The position numbers and the translations under genes are program-made. A stretch of 64,000 nt of DNA from Aromatoleum bremense (GTDB taxonomy: Bacteria > Pseudomonadota > Gammaproteobacteria > Burkholderiales > Rhodocyclaceae): the NCBI RefSeq assembly GCF_017894365.1, contig NZ_CP059467.1:620001-684000 (forward strand), read 5' to 3'. Every line of letters starts with the position of its first letter. Position 1 is the first letter of the stretch. Of this stretch, positions 1 through 10,343 are shown piece after piece. The notes under the pieces are model-generated. The model did no database searches. It was not told where the DNA came from and saw only the letters and a program-made list of their open reading frames with translations.

Positions 1-1721
1 GCATTGACGATGATCTTGCTCGCGCGCTTGCGCAACACCAGCGATTTCACGACTTTGCGGCATATTTTGGAGATTTCGCGTTCCAGGCTGCGCACGCCTG
101 CCTCGCGCGTGTAATACCTGCATACGTCGCGCAACGCCTCTTCCGTCACGGACAGCTCGTCGCGCTTGAGGCCGTTGTTCTTCATCTGCTTCGGCAGCAG
201 GTAACGCTGCGCGATGTTGACCTTTTCATCCTCGGTATAGCCGGACAGCCGGATCACCTCCATCCGGTCGAGCAGCGCGGCGGGAATGTTCAACGTATTC
301 GCGGTCGCAACAAACATCACGTCGGACAGGTCGAAATCCACCTCGATGTAATGATCCTGGAACGTGTGGTTCTGCTCGGGATCGAGCACTTCGAGCAGTG
401 CGGAACTCGGGTCCCCGCGGAAGTCCTGACCCAGCTTGTCCACCTCGTCGAGCAGGAACAGCGGGTTCTTGACGCCGACCTTGTTCATGTTCTGCAGGAT
501 CTTGCCCGGCATCGAACCAATGTAAGTGCGACGATGACCGCGGATCTCGGCCTCGTCACGGACACCACCCAGCGCCATGCGCACGAACTTGCGGTTTGTC
601 GCCTTCGCGATCGACTGCCCGAGCGACGTCTTGCCGACGCCCGGCGCCCCGACGAGGCACAGGATCGGCGCCTTCACCTTGTCGACGCGCTGCTGGACTG
701 CGAGGTACTCGAGGATGCGTTCCTTGACCCGCTCCAGACCGTAGTGATCCTTGTCGAGTATCTTTTCGGCTTCCGCCAGGTCGCGACTGACGCGCGACTT
801 CTTCTTCCACGGCAACCCGATCAGCGTCTCGATGTAATTGCGCACCACCGTCGCTTCGGCGGACATCGGGGACATCAGGCGCAGCTTCTTGAACTCCGCC
901 TGCGCCTTGGCGAGCGCGTCCTTCGGCATGCCGGCGGACTTGATCTTCCGGTCCATCTCCTCGAGATCGGCGCCTTCCTCGCCTTCGCCGAGTTCCTTCT
1001 GGATCGCCTTGACCTGCTCGTTGAGGTAGTACTCGCGCTGGCTCTTTTCCATCTGGCGCTTGACGCGGCCGCGGATGCGCTTTTCGACCTGCAGGATATC
1101 GAGTTCGGTTTCGAGTTGCGTCAGCAACCGCTCGAGCCGTTCGCCAGCGCCGAACATTTCCAGCACTTCCTGCTTCTGCTCGAGCTTGAGCGGCAGATGC
1201 GCCGCGATCGTGTCCGCAAGCCGGCCCGGATCCTCGATGCCGGCGAGCGACGCGAGGATCTCGGGCGGGATTTTCTTGTTGAGTTTCACGTACTGGTCGA
1301 ACTGCGCGACGATCGCCCTGCGCATCGCCTCCAGTTCGTTGGTGTCGGTTTCGGGAACCGGCACCGGCGTGACTTTCGCGACGAAGACACTGCGCTGGTC
1401 TTCGACCGAGTCGACGCGGCCGCGCTGCACGCCTTCCACAAGCACCTTGATCGTGCCGTCCGGAAGCTTGAGCATCTGCAGGATGTTCGCAATGCAGCCG
1501 ATTTCGTACAGATCTTCGGCCGACGGTTCGTCCTTGGCGGCCGACTTCTGCGCCACCAGCAGGATACCCTTGCCCGCCTCCATCGCGTTTTCGAGAGCCT
1601 TGATCGACTTCGGACGCCCGACAAAGAGCGGGATCACCATATGGGGAAACACCACCACGTCGCGCAACGGCAGAAGCGGCAGTTCCATTTGTTCGTTGGG
1701 GAGGTCGAGCGGGCCTGACAT
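1..1721 (-). CDS. lon: Lon ATP-dependent protease, N-terminal 573 codons (cut by window edge)
   Basis: Lon is a cytoplasmic hexameric AAA+ serine protease that degrades misfolded and regulatory proteins. The reading frame starts at an ATG whose first base is 1721 (protein start [20 protein letters not shown]) and runs off the left edge. The visible part holds the N-terminal substrate-recognition domain (about residues 8-200), the coiled-coil linker, and the AAA+ module with Walker [10 protein letters not shown] near residue 360 and Walker B FLLDEVDK near residue 422. The Ser-Lys protease domain would lie outside the window. It is downstream of clpX in the same direction, separated by 87 bp that contain a sigma-32-like promoter. 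The conserved tig-clpP-clpX-lon order supports the call. Confidence 0.97.
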   Translation of the reverse strand, partial: MSGPLDLPNEQMELPLLPLRDVVVFPHMVIPLFVGRPKSIKALENAMEAGKGILLVAQKSAAKDEPSAEDLYEIGCIANILQMLKLPDGTIKVLVEGVQRGRVDSVEDQRSVFVAKVTPVPVPETDTNELEAMRRAIVAQFDQYVKLNKKIPPEILASLAGIEDPGRLADTIAAHLPLKLEQKQEVLEMFGAGERLERLLTQLETELDILQVEKRIRGRVKRQMEKSQREYYLNEQVKAIQKELGEGEEGADLEEMDRKIKSAGMPKDALAKAQAEFKKLRLMSPMSAEATVVRNYIETLIGLPWKKKSRVSRDLAEAEKILDKDHYGLERVKERILEYLAVQQRVDKVKAPILCLVGAPGVGKTSLGQSIAKATNRKFVRMALGGVRDEAEIRGHRRTYIGSMPGKILQNMNKVGVKNPLFLLDEVDKLGQDFRGDPSSALLEVLDPEQNHTFQDHYIEVDFDLSDVMFVATANTLNIPAALLDRMEVIRLSGYTEDEKVNIAQRYLLPKQMKNNGLKRDELSVTEEALRDVCRYYTREAGVRSLEREISKICRKVVKSLVLRKRASKIIVN

Positions 1722-1746
1722 GATTGTTGTTACCTCGATGGGACGT

Positions 1747-1770
1747 GTCGAGCCCACATGGGGGCCCGAC
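1747..1770 (-). repeat. Inverted repeat centred on the lon -10 element
   Basis: GTCGAGCCC (1747-1755) and GGGCCCGAC (1762-1770) flank a 6-nt centre. As minus-strand RNA this is a 9-bp stem with one G-U pair. No T run follows, so it is unlikely to be a terminator of clpX. It covers the -10 box of the sigma-32-like lon promoter and could be an operator or an attenuating hairpin for read-through from clpX. Confidence 0.45.
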
Positions 1771-1784
1771 CGGGAAAAATCAAG
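1756..1784 (-). promoter_or_regulatory. Sigma-32 (heat-shock) type promoter of lon
   Basis: Read on the minus strand: CTTGATT (1784-1778; five of seven against CTTGAAA), a 14-nt spacer, then CCCCATGT (1763-1756; full match to CCCCATNT). The predicted start of transcription is near 1749, about 28 nt before the lon ATG at 1721. Lon is a classical sigma-32 target, so position and function agree. Not tested experimentally here. Confidence 0.7.
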
Positions 1785-1808
1785 CGGCGCGCGACCGATT
1801 CGTCCGGG

Positions 1809-3077
1809 CTAGTTAGAGCCCGAAACCTTCGGCTGCTCGGCATACATCAGAAGGGGCTGGGCGCCCTCTTCGATGGTGCCTTCATCCACCACCACCTTTT
1901 CCACCCCTTCCAGCGTGGGCAGGTCATACATGATATCGAGCAAAGCCGACTCGAGAATCGAACGCAAGCCACGTGCCCCGGTCTTGCGCCGGATCGCCTT
2001 GCGAGCCACCGCATGAAGCGCCGCGGGACGAATCTCGAGGTCGACGCCTTCCATCGAAAAAAGCTTCTGGTACTGCTTGACGAGCGCGTTTTTCGGCTCG
2101 ACCAAGATCTGGATCAGCGCTTCTTCGTCAAGTTCCTGCAATGTGGCGACAACCGGCAACCGACCCACGAATTCCGGGATCAGACCGAACTTGATGAGAT
2201 CCTCGGGTTCGACCTGACGGAACGACTCCGAGACGTTCTTTCCCTCGCGACTCTTGATCTCGGCACCGAAACCGATGCCGATCTTTTCGGTACGGTTGCG
2301 GATCACTTTTTCAAGGCCGTCGAACGCGCCGCCACAAATGAACAGGATGTTCGTCGTGTCGATCTGGATGAAATCCTGGTTGGGATGCTTGCGCCCGCCC
2401 TGGGGCGGAATCGACGCGACCGTACCTTCGATCAGCTTCAGCAGCGCCTGCTGCACGCCTTCGCCGGAGACGTCCCGCGTGATCGACGGGTTGTCCGACT
2501 TGCGTGAAATCTTGTCGATTTCGTCAATATAGACAATGCCGTGCTGCGCTTTGTCGACGTCATAGTCGCATTTCTGCAGCAACTTCTGGATGATGTTCTC
2601 GACGTCCTCGCCGACGTATCCGGCCTCGGTGAGCGTCGTCGCATCGGCCATGACGAAAGGCACGTTGAGCAGGCGCGCCAGGGTCTGCGCGAGCAGCGTC
2701 TTGCCGGAACCGGTCGGGCCGATCAGCAGGATGTTGCTCTTCGACAGCTCGACCTCTTCCTTGCGGCCGGAAAGGTGTCGCAGGCGCTTGTAATGGTTGT
2801 ATACAGCGACCGACAGGTTGCGCTTGGCCTGGGTCTGTCCGATCACATACTGGTTAAGGATCTCGCAGATTTCCTGCGGGGTAGGCAAAGTCGTGCGAGT
2901 CCCTTCCGCGTCGACGGTTTCAGCAATCTCGTCGCGAATGATGTCGTTGCACAGTTCGATGCACTCGTCGCAGATAAAGACCGACGGCCCCGCAATGAGT
3001 TTGCGAACCTCATGCTGGCTCTTCCCGCAAAACGAGCAGTACAGCAGCTTTTCGCCACCCGCCTTTTTATCCGTCAT
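1809..3077 (-). CDS. clpX: ClpX, ATP-binding unfoldase subunit of ClpXP
   Basis: ClpX recognises and unfolds substrates and feeds them into ClpP. The 422-residue product has the family length. The N-terminal zinc-binding domain shows Cys14, Cys17, Cys36 and Cys39. Walker A GPTGSGKT lies at 120-127, the GYVG pore loop at 153-156 and Walker [10 protein letters not shown] at 181-189. The IGF loop that docks on ClpP appears within [11 protein letters not shown]. It follows clpP by 17 bp in the same direction, so the two are almost certainly co-transcribed with tig. Confidence 0.98.
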   Translation of the reverse strand: MTDKKAGGEKLLYCSFCGKSQHEVRKLIAGPSVFICDECIELCNDIIRDEIAETVDAEGTRTTLPTPQEICEILNQYVIGQTQAKRNLSVAVYNHYKRLRHLSGRKEEVELSKSNILLIGPTGSGKTLLAQTLARLLNVPFVMADATTLTEAGYVGEDVENIIQKLLQKCDYDVDKAQHGIVYIDEIDKISRKSDNPSITRDVSGEGVQQALLKLIEGTVASIPPQGGRKHPNQDFIQIDTTNILFICGGAFDGLEKVIRNRTEKIGIGFGAEIKSREGKNVSESFRQVEPEDLIKFGLIPEFVGRLPVVATLQELDEEALIQILVEPKNALVKQYQKLFSMEGVDLEIRPAALHAVARKAIRRKTGARGLRSILESALLDIMYDLPTLEGVEKVVVDEGTIEEGAQPLLMYAEQPKVSGSN

Positions 3078-3094
3078 GGTCTTCCTCTCTTATA

Positions 3095-3733
3095 TCAACT
3101 GTCGGCGCGACTGGTCAGCACCTTGTCGACAATGCCGTACTCCACGGCATCGGTAGCCGACATGAACCGGTCCCGGTCGGTATCCTTCTCGATCTGCTCG
3201 ATCGGCTGGCCGGTATGCTTGGCCAGCATCTCGTTCAGTTTCGCGCGGATGCTCAAGATCTCGCGGGCGTGGATTTCAATATCGGAAGCCTGCCCCTGGA
3301 ACCCACCGAGCGGCTGATGGATCATGACGCGCGAATTGGGCAGGCAGAAGCGCTTGCCTTTCTCGCCGGCCGCGAGCAGGAACGAACCCATGCTCGCCGC
3401 CTGCCCGATGCACAAGGTGCTCACGCTCGGCTTGATGAATTGCATGGTGTCGTAGATCGCCATCCCCGCCGACACCGAACCACCCGGCGAATTGATGTAG
3501 AAATAGACATCCTTGTCCGGGTTCTCGGATTCGAGGAACAGCAGCTGCGCCACGATCAGGTTCGCGGTCACGTCGTTGACCGGACCGACCAGAAAGATCA
3601 CCCGTTCCTTCAGCAGGCGCGAGTAGATGTCGTAAGCGCGTTCGCCCCGACCGCTTTGTTCGACCACCATCGGGACCAGTCCGAGGCCGACCGGATCCCA
3701 GTTGCTGCTTCCATGTGGCGCTGCACTGTTCAT
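3095..3733 (-). CDS. clpP: ClpP, proteolytic subunit of Clp protease
   Basis: This is the serine peptidase that forms the tetradecameric chamber used by ClpX and ClpA. Its 212 residues contain the full catalytic triad: Ser114 in [10 protein letters not shown], His139 in MIHQPLGG and Asp188 in DTDRDRF. A short N-terminal stretch before about residue 17 is probably removed by self-processing, as is usual in the family. It lies 19 bp downstream of tig and 17 bp upstream of clpX. Confidence 0.98.
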   Translation of the reverse strand: MNSAAPHGSSNWDPVGLGLVPMVVEQSGRGERAYDIYSRLLKERVIFLVGPVNDVTANLIVAQLLFLESENPDKDVYFYINSPGGSVSAGMAIYDTMQFIKPSVSTLCIGQAASMGSFLLAAGEKGKRFCLPNSRVMIHQPLGGFQGQASDIEIHAREILSIRAKLNEMLAKHTGQPIEQIEKDTDRDRFMSATDAVEYGIVDKVLTSRADS

Positions 3734-3752
3734 CGCTTTGCCCCTTGCGGCA

Positions 3753-5057
3753 TCAGGCCGCGTTACCCATCAATTCGTCGAAAGTCACCGTTTTGTCCTC
3801 AGTTTGAGTCTGGGACAGCACCCACGCAACAACGTTGTCCTCGATTACGACCGCTTCGGCCTGGCCCAGACGTTCCGGTTGAGCGTAGTACCAGCGCACC
3901 AGTTCCGCCGGATCCTCGTAACTTTGCGCCATCTCGTCGATCATCGCGCGGACCTGCTCCGGTTTTGCGTACAGTTCCTTCGCGTTGACCAGCTCTGCCA
4001 TGATGAGGCCGAGCTTCACGCGGCGAACCGCCTGGTCGGCAAACCATGCCGGCTCCACGGGGATGTCCTTGGTCTTCATGCCGCGCATTTCGAGGTCGCG
4101 CTTCGCGTTCTCGGCGAGTTGCCTCGACTCGGCCTCGACCAGCGCTTTCGGCACCTCGATCGGATTCGCCACCAGCAGCGCCTCCATCACCTGTTCCTTG
4201 ACCTTCCCCTGGATACGACGTTTCACTTCGCGCTCCAGGTTCGCCCGGACTTCGTCACGCAGCTTCGTCACGTCACCGTCGGCAACTCCCAGCGCGCGGG
4301 CGAGATCCGCATCCACGGCGGGCAGGACCGGAGCCTCGACGCCTTTCACCGTGATCTCGAACTCCACATTCTGTCCGGCAAGATCAGCCGCGTGGTAGTC
4401 CTCGGGGAACGTCATTTCAAAAGTCTTCGTTTCGCCGACCTTGAGACCCAGCACGGCGCTCTCGAAATCCTTGAGCATCGAACCGGCTCCGATCACGAAC
4501 GGGAAATCCTGCGCCTGTCCGCCCTCGAACAGTTCCCCGTCCTTGCGTCCCGCGAAGTCGATCACCACCCGGTCGCCGTCCTGAGCGGGACGATCCACGG
4601 CCTCGAAGGTCGTGCGCTGCTTGCGCAGCACTTCGATCGTCTTGTCGACTTCGGCGTCGCCCACCGTCAGGACCGGCCGCTCCACCTTCTGGTCCGACAA
4701 GTCACCCAGCGGCACCTTAGGATAGACTTCGAACACCGCGCTGAATTCAAGTGCTCCCTCTGCTGCCGCTTCGCGCGGCTCGATCCGCGGGTAGCCTGCG
4801 ACGCGCAAATTCTGTTCCCGCACCTTGTCGCCGAACGCTTTTTCTACCGCTGCGCCGATCGCTTCGGAACGAGCCTGCGAGCCGTAGGTTTGCGCGACGA
4901 TCTTCATCGGCACCTTGCCCGGCCGGAAACCCGGCATCTTCACGGTGCGGGCCATCCGCTTCAGCCGAGAATCGACTTCCTTGTCGATCTCCGCCATGGG
5001 CACGGACATGTCGATGCGGCGCTCGAGCGCGCCTTGCGTTTCCTGGTTGGTCTGCAT
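3753..5057 (-). CDS. tig: Trigger factor, ribosome-bound chaperone and prolyl isomerase
   Basis: Trigger factor binds near the ribosomal exit tunnel and shields nascent chains. The 434-residue protein has an N-terminal ribosome-binding domain with a [12 protein letters not shown] signature (residues about 44-51), a central FKBP-like domain (about 155-240, beginning near [20 protein letters not shown]) and a long helical C-terminal region. It is the first gene of a tig-clpP-clpX operon whose promoter should lie in the gap up to 5404. Confidence 0.97.
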   Translation of the reverse strand: MQTNQETQGALERRIDMSVPMAEIDKEVDSRLKRMARTVKMPGFRPGKVPMKIVAQTYGSQARSEAIGAAVEKAFGDKVREQNLRVAGYPRIEPREAAAEGALEFSAVFEVYPKVPLGDLSDQKVERPVLTVGDAEVDKTIEVLRKQRTTFEAVDRPAQDGDRVVIDFAGRKDGELFEGGQAQDFPFVIGAGSMLKDFESAVLGLKVGETKTFEMTFPEDYHAADLAGQNVEFEITVKGVEAPVLPAVDADLARALGVADGDVTKLRDEVRANLEREVKRRIQGKVKEQVMEALLVANPIEVPKALVEAESRQLAENAKRDLEMRGMKTKDIPVEPAWFADQAVRRVKLGLIMAELVNAKELYAKPEQVRAMIDEMAQSYEDPAELVRWYYAQPERLGQAEAVVIEDNVVAWVLSQTQTEDKTVTFDELMGNAA

Positions 5058-5404
5058 TAAGTGATCCCTGACAAGTCAAAGTTTGCCCCGAAAATCGACT
5101 CCCGACCAGCAAGCGGCGCGATGCCGATCAAGGTGAGTTCAACGGGCATGTTAGGAGTAAAAATTTAATTCTAACACAGCCTCCAGACCTTCCTTCCAGC
5201 CGCCTTCCGGCCGCAAAATGGCTCGGGTAATCTTTCCTCCGCAGGGTGCACATTGCATGGAACTTGCTGCGTCCATGTGCCTCTCACGGGGGACGGCAGG
5301 GGCTGGAGACGCGTCGAGCCGAGAGTGCCGGACCGTTCGCCAAACGTCCAACGTCTCGACCGCTCTGTGTTTCAACTGATTCGATCATGAAGGGAGATAT
5401 CCAG
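5058..5404. other. Divergent intergenic region between tig and prkA
   Basis: These 347 bp separate two divergently transcribed operons and must hold both promoters. I see an AT-rich island near 5149-5176 (listed separately) and the Shine-Dalgarno AGGGAG at 5391-5396 for prkA. No convincing sigma-70, sigma-54 or sigma-32 hexamer pair, tRNA or extra gene stands out. Confidence 0.6.
5149..5176. repeat. Inverted repeat TGTTAG-N16-CTAACA in an AT-rich island
   Basis: TGTTAG (5149-5154) and CTAACA (5171-5176) flank a 16-nt A/T-rich spacer in an otherwise GC-rich region, about 92 bp upstream of the tig start. It could be an operator or UP-like element for tig-clpPX or prkA. Confidence 0.3.
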
Positions 5405-7327
5405 ATGACCATCTTCAATGCCTATCAGGCGCGATTCGAGGCAGCCCGCGAAGAAGAGATGTCGATCCAGGAGTATCTCGATCTGTGCAAGTCGGACCGC
5501 TCGGCATATGCCACCTCCGCGGAACGGATACTGATGGCCATCGGGGAGCCCGAACTCGTGGACACGCGCGTCGACCCGCGGCGGTCACGCATCTTTTCCA
5601 ACAAGATGCTCAAGCTGTATCCGGCCTTCCGTGACTTTTACGGCATGGAAGAGGTCATCGAGCACATCGTTTCCTACTTTCGTCACGCGGCGCAGGGACT
5701 GGAAGAGAAGAAACAGATCCTGTACCTGCTCGGTCCGGTCGGCGGCGGCAAGTCGTCGCTTGCCGAAAAACTGAAGTCGCTGATCGAAAAAGTGCCGTTC
5801 TATGCGATCAAGGGATCGCCGGTGCACGAGTCGCCGCTCGGTTTGTTCGACGTGAACGAGGACGGCCGTCTGCTGGAAGACGACTTCGGCATCCCGAGCC
5901 GCTACGTCAACACGATCATGAGCCCCTGGGCGGTCAAGCGGCTGCATGAGTTCGGCGGCGACATCACGCGCTTCCGCGTCGTCAAGCTGCGCCCGTCGGT
6001 CCTGAAACAGATCGCGGTCGCGAAGACCGAACCCGGCGACGAGAACAATCAGGACATTTCTTCACTGGTCGGCAAAATCGACATCCGCAAGCTCGAGGAA
6101 TATTCGCAGGACGATCCCGACGCCTACAGCTATTCGGGCGGCCTGTGCCTCGCCAACCGCGGGCTGCTGGAGTTCGTCGAGATGTTCAAGGCACCGATCA
6201 AGGTGCTGCATCCGCTGCTGACGGCGACGCAGGAAGGCAACTACAAGGGCACCGAAGGCTTTGGCGCGATCCCGTTCGACGGCATCGTGATGGCGCACTC
6301 GAACGAGTCGGAGTGGGTAGCTTTCAAGAACAACCGCAACAACGAAGCGTTCCTCGACCGCATCTACACGGTGAAAGTGCCGTACTGCCTGCGGGTGTCG
6401 GACGAGATACACATCTACGAGAAACTGCTTACCGAGAGTTCGCTCGCGGCCGCGCCGTGCGCGCCGGACACGCTGCGGATGATGGCGCAGTTCGCGACGC
6501 TGTCGCGGCTCAAGGAGCCCGAGAACTCGAGCATCTATTCGAAGATGCGGGTGTACGATGGCGAGAACCTCAAGGACACCGATCCGAAGGCGAAGAGCTA
6601 CCAGGAGTACCGCGACTACGCCGGCGTCGATGAGGGAATGACCGGATTGTCGACGCGGTTCGCGTTCAAGGCGTTGTCGAAGGTGTTCAACTTCGACCAC
6701 CGCGAAGTCGCGGCCAACCCGGTGCACCTGATGTATGTACTGGAACAGCAGATCGAACAGGAGCAGTACCCACCCGAGGTCGAGGCCCGTTACATGGGCT
6801 TCATCAAGGAGTTCCTCGCCCCGCGCTACGCCGAGTTCATCGGCAAGGAGATCCAGACCGCTTACCTCGAAAGCTACTCGGAGTACGGCCAGAACATTTT
6901 CGACCGCTACGTGACCTACGCCGACTTCTGGATCCAGGACCAGGAATTCCGCGATCCCAATACCGGCGAGATCCTCGACCGTTCGGCGCTCAACGACGAG
7001 CTCGAAAAGATCGAGAAGCCAGCGGGCATCAGCAATCCGAAGGATTTCCGCAACGAGGTGGTGAACTTCGTGCTGCGCGCACGGGCCAAGAACGATGGCA
7101 AGAATCCGAGCTGGACAAGCTACGAGAAACTGCGCGCGGTCATCGAGAAGAAGATGTTCTCGAATACCGAGGAACTGCTGCCGGTCATCAGCTTCAACGC
7201 GAAGGCAAGCGGCGACGAGCAGAAGAAGCACCAGGACTTCGTCAACCGGATGATCGAAAAGGGCTACACGGAGAAGCAAGTGCGCTTGCTGTGCGAGTGG
7301 TATCTGCGGGTCCGCAAATCGTCATGA
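5405..7327 (+). CDS. prkA: PrkA-family serine protein kinase (YeaG-like)
   Basis: PrkA/YeaG proteins combine an AAA+ module with a C-terminal kinase-like domain and act in stationary-phase and nutrient-stress responses. The start at 5405 (MTIFNAYQARFEAAREEE) was chosen over upstream codons because it aligns with the E. coli YeaG N-terminus as I recall it and has AGGGAG 8 nt upstream. Walker A GPVGGGKSS is at residues 110-118. The product is 640 residues, the usual length. It leads a three-gene unit with the YeaH-like VWA gene and spoVR, a very common bacterial trio. Confidence 0.95.
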   Translation: MTIFNAYQARFEAAREEEMSIQEYLDLCKSDRSAYATSAERILMAIGEPELVDTRVDPRRSRIFSNKMLKLYPAFRDFYGMEEVIEHIVSYFRHAAQGLEEKKQILYLLGPVGGGKSSLAEKLKSLIEKVPFYAIKGSPVHESPLGLFDVNEDGRLLEDDFGIPSRYVNTIMSPWAVKRLHEFGGDITRFRVVKLRPSVLKQIAVAKTEPGDENNQDISSLVGKIDIRKLEEYSQDDPDAYSYSGGLCLANRGLLEFVEMFKAPIKVLHPLLTATQEGNYKGTEGFGAIPFDGIVMAHSNESEWVAFKNNRNNEAFLDRIYTVKVPYCLRVSDEIHIYEKLLTESSLAAAPCAPDTLRMMAQFATLSRLKEPENSSIYSKMRVYDGENLKDTDPKAKSYQEYRDYAGVDEGMTGLSTRFAFKALSKVFNFDHREVAANPVHLMYVLEQQIEQEQYPPEVEARYMGFIKEFLAPRYAEFIGKEIQTAYLESYSEYGQNIFDRYVTYADFWIQDQEFRDPNTGEILDRSALNDELEKIEKPAGISNPKDFRNEVVNFVLRARAKNDGKNPSWTSYEKLRAVIEKKMFSNTEELLPVISFNAKASGDEQKKHQDFVNRMIEKGYTEKQVRLLCEWYLRVRKSS

Positions 7328-7385
7328 ACAGCACCCCGCCCGGACGCCGGTTCCGGGCGGCGGCTCGCCCAATCGGGAGGAAACC

Positions 7386-8654
7386 ATGACCCGCATCATC
7401 GATCGACGGTTCGACAGCAAGAAGAAAAGCGCGGTCAATCGCCAGCGTTTCATGCGCCGCTTCAAGCAGCAAATCCGCCGCGCGGTCAGCGATGCGATCC
7501 AGGATCGCTCGATCCGCGATCTGGATAACGGCGAACAGATATCGATCCCATCGAAGGATCTGAGCGAACCGCAATTCCAGCACGGCCGCGGCGGGGTGTG
7601 GGAGCAGGTCTTTTCGGGCAACGACCAGTTCTCGACCGGCGACCTGATCAACCGCCCGCCGGCGGGCGGCGGCGGAGGTCGCGGCCAGGGCAAGGCCAGC
7701 AACGAGGGCGAAGGCGAGGATGACTTCGTCTTCCACCTGTCGCGCGAGGAGTTCCTCGACATTTTCTTCGATGACCTCGCATTGCCGAACCTGATCCGCA
7801 CGCAGCTGGCCAAGATCACCGACTACAAGACCCAGCGGGCCGGTTTCACCGCCGACGGCTCGCCGGCGAATATCAACATCATCCGCTCGATGCGCGGAGC
7901 ACTGGGGCGCCGGCTGGCGCTCGGTTCCCCGTTTACGACGCGACTGCGGGAGCTGCAAAAAGAACTCGACGCAGTCATCGAGGCCTGCGGCGAGGACAGC
8001 CCGGAAGCGATCGCGCTGCGGGAGGAAATCGCCCGGGTGCGGGCGAAGATCGAGGCGATCCCGTTCATCGACAGCTTCGACCTGCGCTACAACAACCGCA
8101 TCAAGGTGCCGAAGCCGACCACGCAGGCGGTGATGTTCTGCGTGATGGATGTCTCCGGCTCGATGGACGAAGAGAAGAAGGCCACCGCAAAGCGCTTCTT
8201 CATGCTGCTGTATCTGTTCCTGAATCGCACCTACGAGCACATCGAGGTGGTGTTCATCCGTCACCACACGATCGCCAAGGAAGTGGACGAGGATGAGTTC
8301 TTTCACTCGCGCGAGTCGGGCGGCACGGTCGTGTCGAGCGCGCTCAAGCTGATGCACGAAGTCATCGCTTCGCGTTACGCGCACGGCAACTGGAACATCT
8401 ACGGTGCCCAGGCTTCCGACGGGGACAACTGGGACAACGATTCGCCGATCTGCCGCGACCTGCTCGACACCCAGATCCTGCCCTACTGCCAGTACTTCGC
8501 GTACATCGAGATCACCCCCGGCGAACCGCAGAACCTCTGGCGCGAATACGAGAAACTGATGGGGGCACACAAGAACTTCGCCATGCAGAGAATCGAAGCG
8601 CCGGCCGACATCTATCCGGTATTCCGTGAACTGTTCAAGAAGACGCTCGTATGA
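7386..8654 (+). CDS. DUF444 / YeaH-family VWA-domain protein
   Basis: YeaH-type proteins always accompany PrkA; their exact function is unknown. The 422-residue protein has a basic N-terminus, a Gly-rich stretch near 93-101, and a C-terminal von Willebrand A domain with an intact MIDAS motif D255-V-S-G-S259. A strong GGGAGGAAACC precedes the ATG. The stop overlaps the spoVR start in an ATGA, indicating translational coupling. Confidence 0.93.
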   Translation: MTRIIDRRFDSKKKSAVNRQRFMRRFKQQIRRAVSDAIQDRSIRDLDNGEQISIPSKDLSEPQFQHGRGGVWEQVFSGNDQFSTGDLINRPPAGGGGGRGQGKASNEGEGEDDFVFHLSREEFLDIFFDDLALPNLIRTQLAKITDYKTQRAGFTADGSPANINIIRSMRGALGRRLALGSPFTTRLRELQKELDAVIEACGEDSPEAIALREEIARVRAKIEAIPFIDSFDLRYNNRIKVPKPTTQAVMFCVMDVSGSMDEEKKATAKRFFMLLYLFLNRTYEHIEVVFIRHHTIAKEVDEDEFFHSRESGGTVVSSALKLMHEVIASRYAHGNWNIYGAQASDGDNWDNDSPICRDLLDTQILPYCQYFAYIEITPGEPQNLWREYEKLMGAHKNFAMQRIEAPADIYPVFRELFKKTLV

Positions 8655-10189
8655 AACGTGCCGCCGTGAAAAAGCTCAAACAGCTACCCGCGACCTCCGA
8701 ATGGACATTCGAGGCGATCGACACTTACCACACTGAAATCGCACGGGTTGCCGGCGAATTCGGCCTTGATGTGTACCCGCCGCAGATCGAGCTGATCACC
8801 GCCGAGCAGATGATGGACGCCTATGCCTCCGTGGGCATGCCGGTGAACTATCACCACTGGTCTTTCGGCAAGCACTTCCTGACGACGGAAAAGGGCTATC
8901 GGCGCGGCCAGATGGGTCTCGCGTACGAGATCGTCATCAACTCCAACCCCTGCATCGCGTATCTGATGGAGGAGAACACGCTGACGATGCAGGCGCTGGT
9001 GATCGCCCACGCAGCTTATGGCCACAACAGCTTCTTCAAGGGCAATTACCTCTTTCGCACCTGGACCAACGCCGACGCAATCGTCGACTACCTGATCTTC
9101 GCGCGGCATTACATCGCCGAATGCGAGGAGCGCCACGGCGAGGAAGAAGTCGAACTGCTGCTCGATTCGTGCCATGCGCTGATGAACCTGGGGGTGGACC
9201 GCTACAAGCGCCCGCCGAAGCTCTCGTTGGCGAAGGAGAAACTGCGTCAGAGCGAACGCACCGAATATCTGCAGAGCCAGGTGAACGAATTGTGGCGGAC
9301 GTTGCCGGTTCATGAGGCCAAGCCCGGCCGCGCGTCGCGGCCACGCTTCCCGCCCGAACCTGAGGAGAACCTGCTGTATTTCGTCGAAAAGCACGCGCCG
9401 CTCCTCGAACCATGGCAGCGCGAAATCGTGCGCATCGTGCGCAAGATCGCGCAGTACTTCTTTCCTCAACGCCAGACGCAGGTCATGAACGAAGGCTGGG
9501 CGTGCTTCTGGCACTACACGCTCCTCAACCGGCTGTACGACGAGGGGTTGCTGGCCGACAGCTTCATGCTCGAATTCCTCCAGTCGCATACCAACGTGGT
9601 GTATCAGCCCGCCTATAACGAGCGCTGGTACAACGGCATCAATCCCTACGCGCTGGGTTTCATGATGTGGCAGGACATCCGCCGCATCTGTGAATCGCCG
9701 ACAGAGGAGGATCGGGCCTGGTTTCCGGACATCGCCGACAGCGACTGGCGCGAGACCCTCGATTTCGCGATGAAGAACTTCAAGGACGAGAGCTTCGTCG
9801 CCCAGTACCTGTCACCGAAGGTGATCCGTGATCTCCGGCTGTTTGCGATTCTCGACGACGAGCACGAATCCAAGCTCAAGGTGTCGGCGATACACGACGA
9901 GCGCGGTTACCGTCGCGTGCGCGAGATCCTGTCCGACCAGTACAACCTCGGCAGCCGCGAGCCGAACATCCAGGTCTGGAACGTGGATCTCAGGGGCGAC
10001 CGCTCGTTGACGTTGCGCCACCAGGAATACCGGCGGCGACCTCTTGGTGGCACTCTTGACGAAGTCATGAAACACATGGCGCGGCTGTGGGGGTTTACCG
10101 TACGCCTCGAGACGCAGCACGAGGACGGCAGCGTCGAACTCGTGCAGGAGACGAGGATCGAGAAGCGCCGCGGTCATCCGGACAACTGA
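8651..10189 (+). CDS. SpoVR family protein (YcgB-like)
   Basis: This belongs to the SpoVR family, named for a Bacillus spore-cortex gene but widespread in non-spore-formers as the third member of the prkA-yeaH-spoVR unit. The 512-residue protein has the typical aromatic- and His-rich character, for example YHHWSFGKHF near residues 64-73 and NEGWACFWHY near 280. It overlaps the preceding gene by 4 nt. No membrane segments are visible. The biochemical role is unknown. Confidence 0.94.
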   Translation: MKRAAVKKLKQLPATSEWTFEAIDTYHTEIARVAGEFGLDVYPPQIELITAEQMMDAYASVGMPVNYHHWSFGKHFLTTEKGYRRGQMGLAYEIVINSNPCIAYLMEENTLTMQALVIAHAAYGHNSFFKGNYLFRTWTNADAIVDYLIFARHYIAECEERHGEEEVELLLDSCHALMNLGVDRYKRPPKLSLAKEKLRQSERTEYLQSQVNELWRTLPVHEAKPGRASRPRFPPEPEENLLYFVEKHAPLLEPWQREIVRIVRKIAQYFFPQRQTQVMNEGWACFWHYTLLNRLYDEGLLADSFMLEFLQSHTNVVYQPAYNERWYNGINPYALGFMMWQDIRRICESPTEEDRAWFPDIADSDWRETLDFAMKNFKDESFVAQYLSPKVIRDLRLFAILDDEHESKLKVSAIHDERGYRRVREILSDQYNLGSREPNIQVWNVDLRGDRSLTLRHQEYRRRPLGGTLDEVMKHMARLWGFTVRLETQHEDGSVELVQETRIEKRRGHPDN

Positions 10190-10230
10190 CGGGCACGACG
10201 GACAGGGTCCGTTGCGAGGAGCACAGCACG

Positions 10231-10249
10231 CGGCAGGCACGGCCTGCCG
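10231..10249 (+). terminator. Hairpin downstream of the prkA operon
   Basis: CGGCAGGC and GCCTGCCG form a perfect 8-bp stem with a 3-nt loop, 41 bp after the spoVR stop. No uninterrupted T run follows, so it may be a weak terminator or an RNA-stabilising hairpin. Confidence 0.4.
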
Positions 10250-10307
10250 AACCTTTGCGACATCGCAGGAATCACCCGCTACGCATCATCGACAAATCGC
10301 CGGGCGG

Positions 10308-10313
10308 TAGAAT
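10308..10313 (+). promoter_or_regulatory. Probable -10 element TAGAAT of nnr
   Basis: TAGAAT followed by CGGG lies 30 nt before the nnr ATG. The -35 region is not recognisable. The same motif and spacing recur ahead of several other genes in this window. Confidence 0.45.
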
Positions 10314-10343
10314 CGGGTCTTTCCCTTGTCATCCGGAGACCCC

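Noticed and set aside
351..1718. 455-codon plus-strand frame opposite lon
   Set aside because: Antisense to clearly coding lon sequence; no domain or ribosome site.
5240..5275. Sigma-54-like GG/GC pairs before prkA
   Set aside because: GG to GC spacing is 8 or 9 nt, not 10, and the flanking bases do not fit.
5246..5404. Longer N-terminus for PrkA
   Set aside because: The residues before MTIFNAYQ do not match the family, and the AGGGAG site fits the ATG at 5405.
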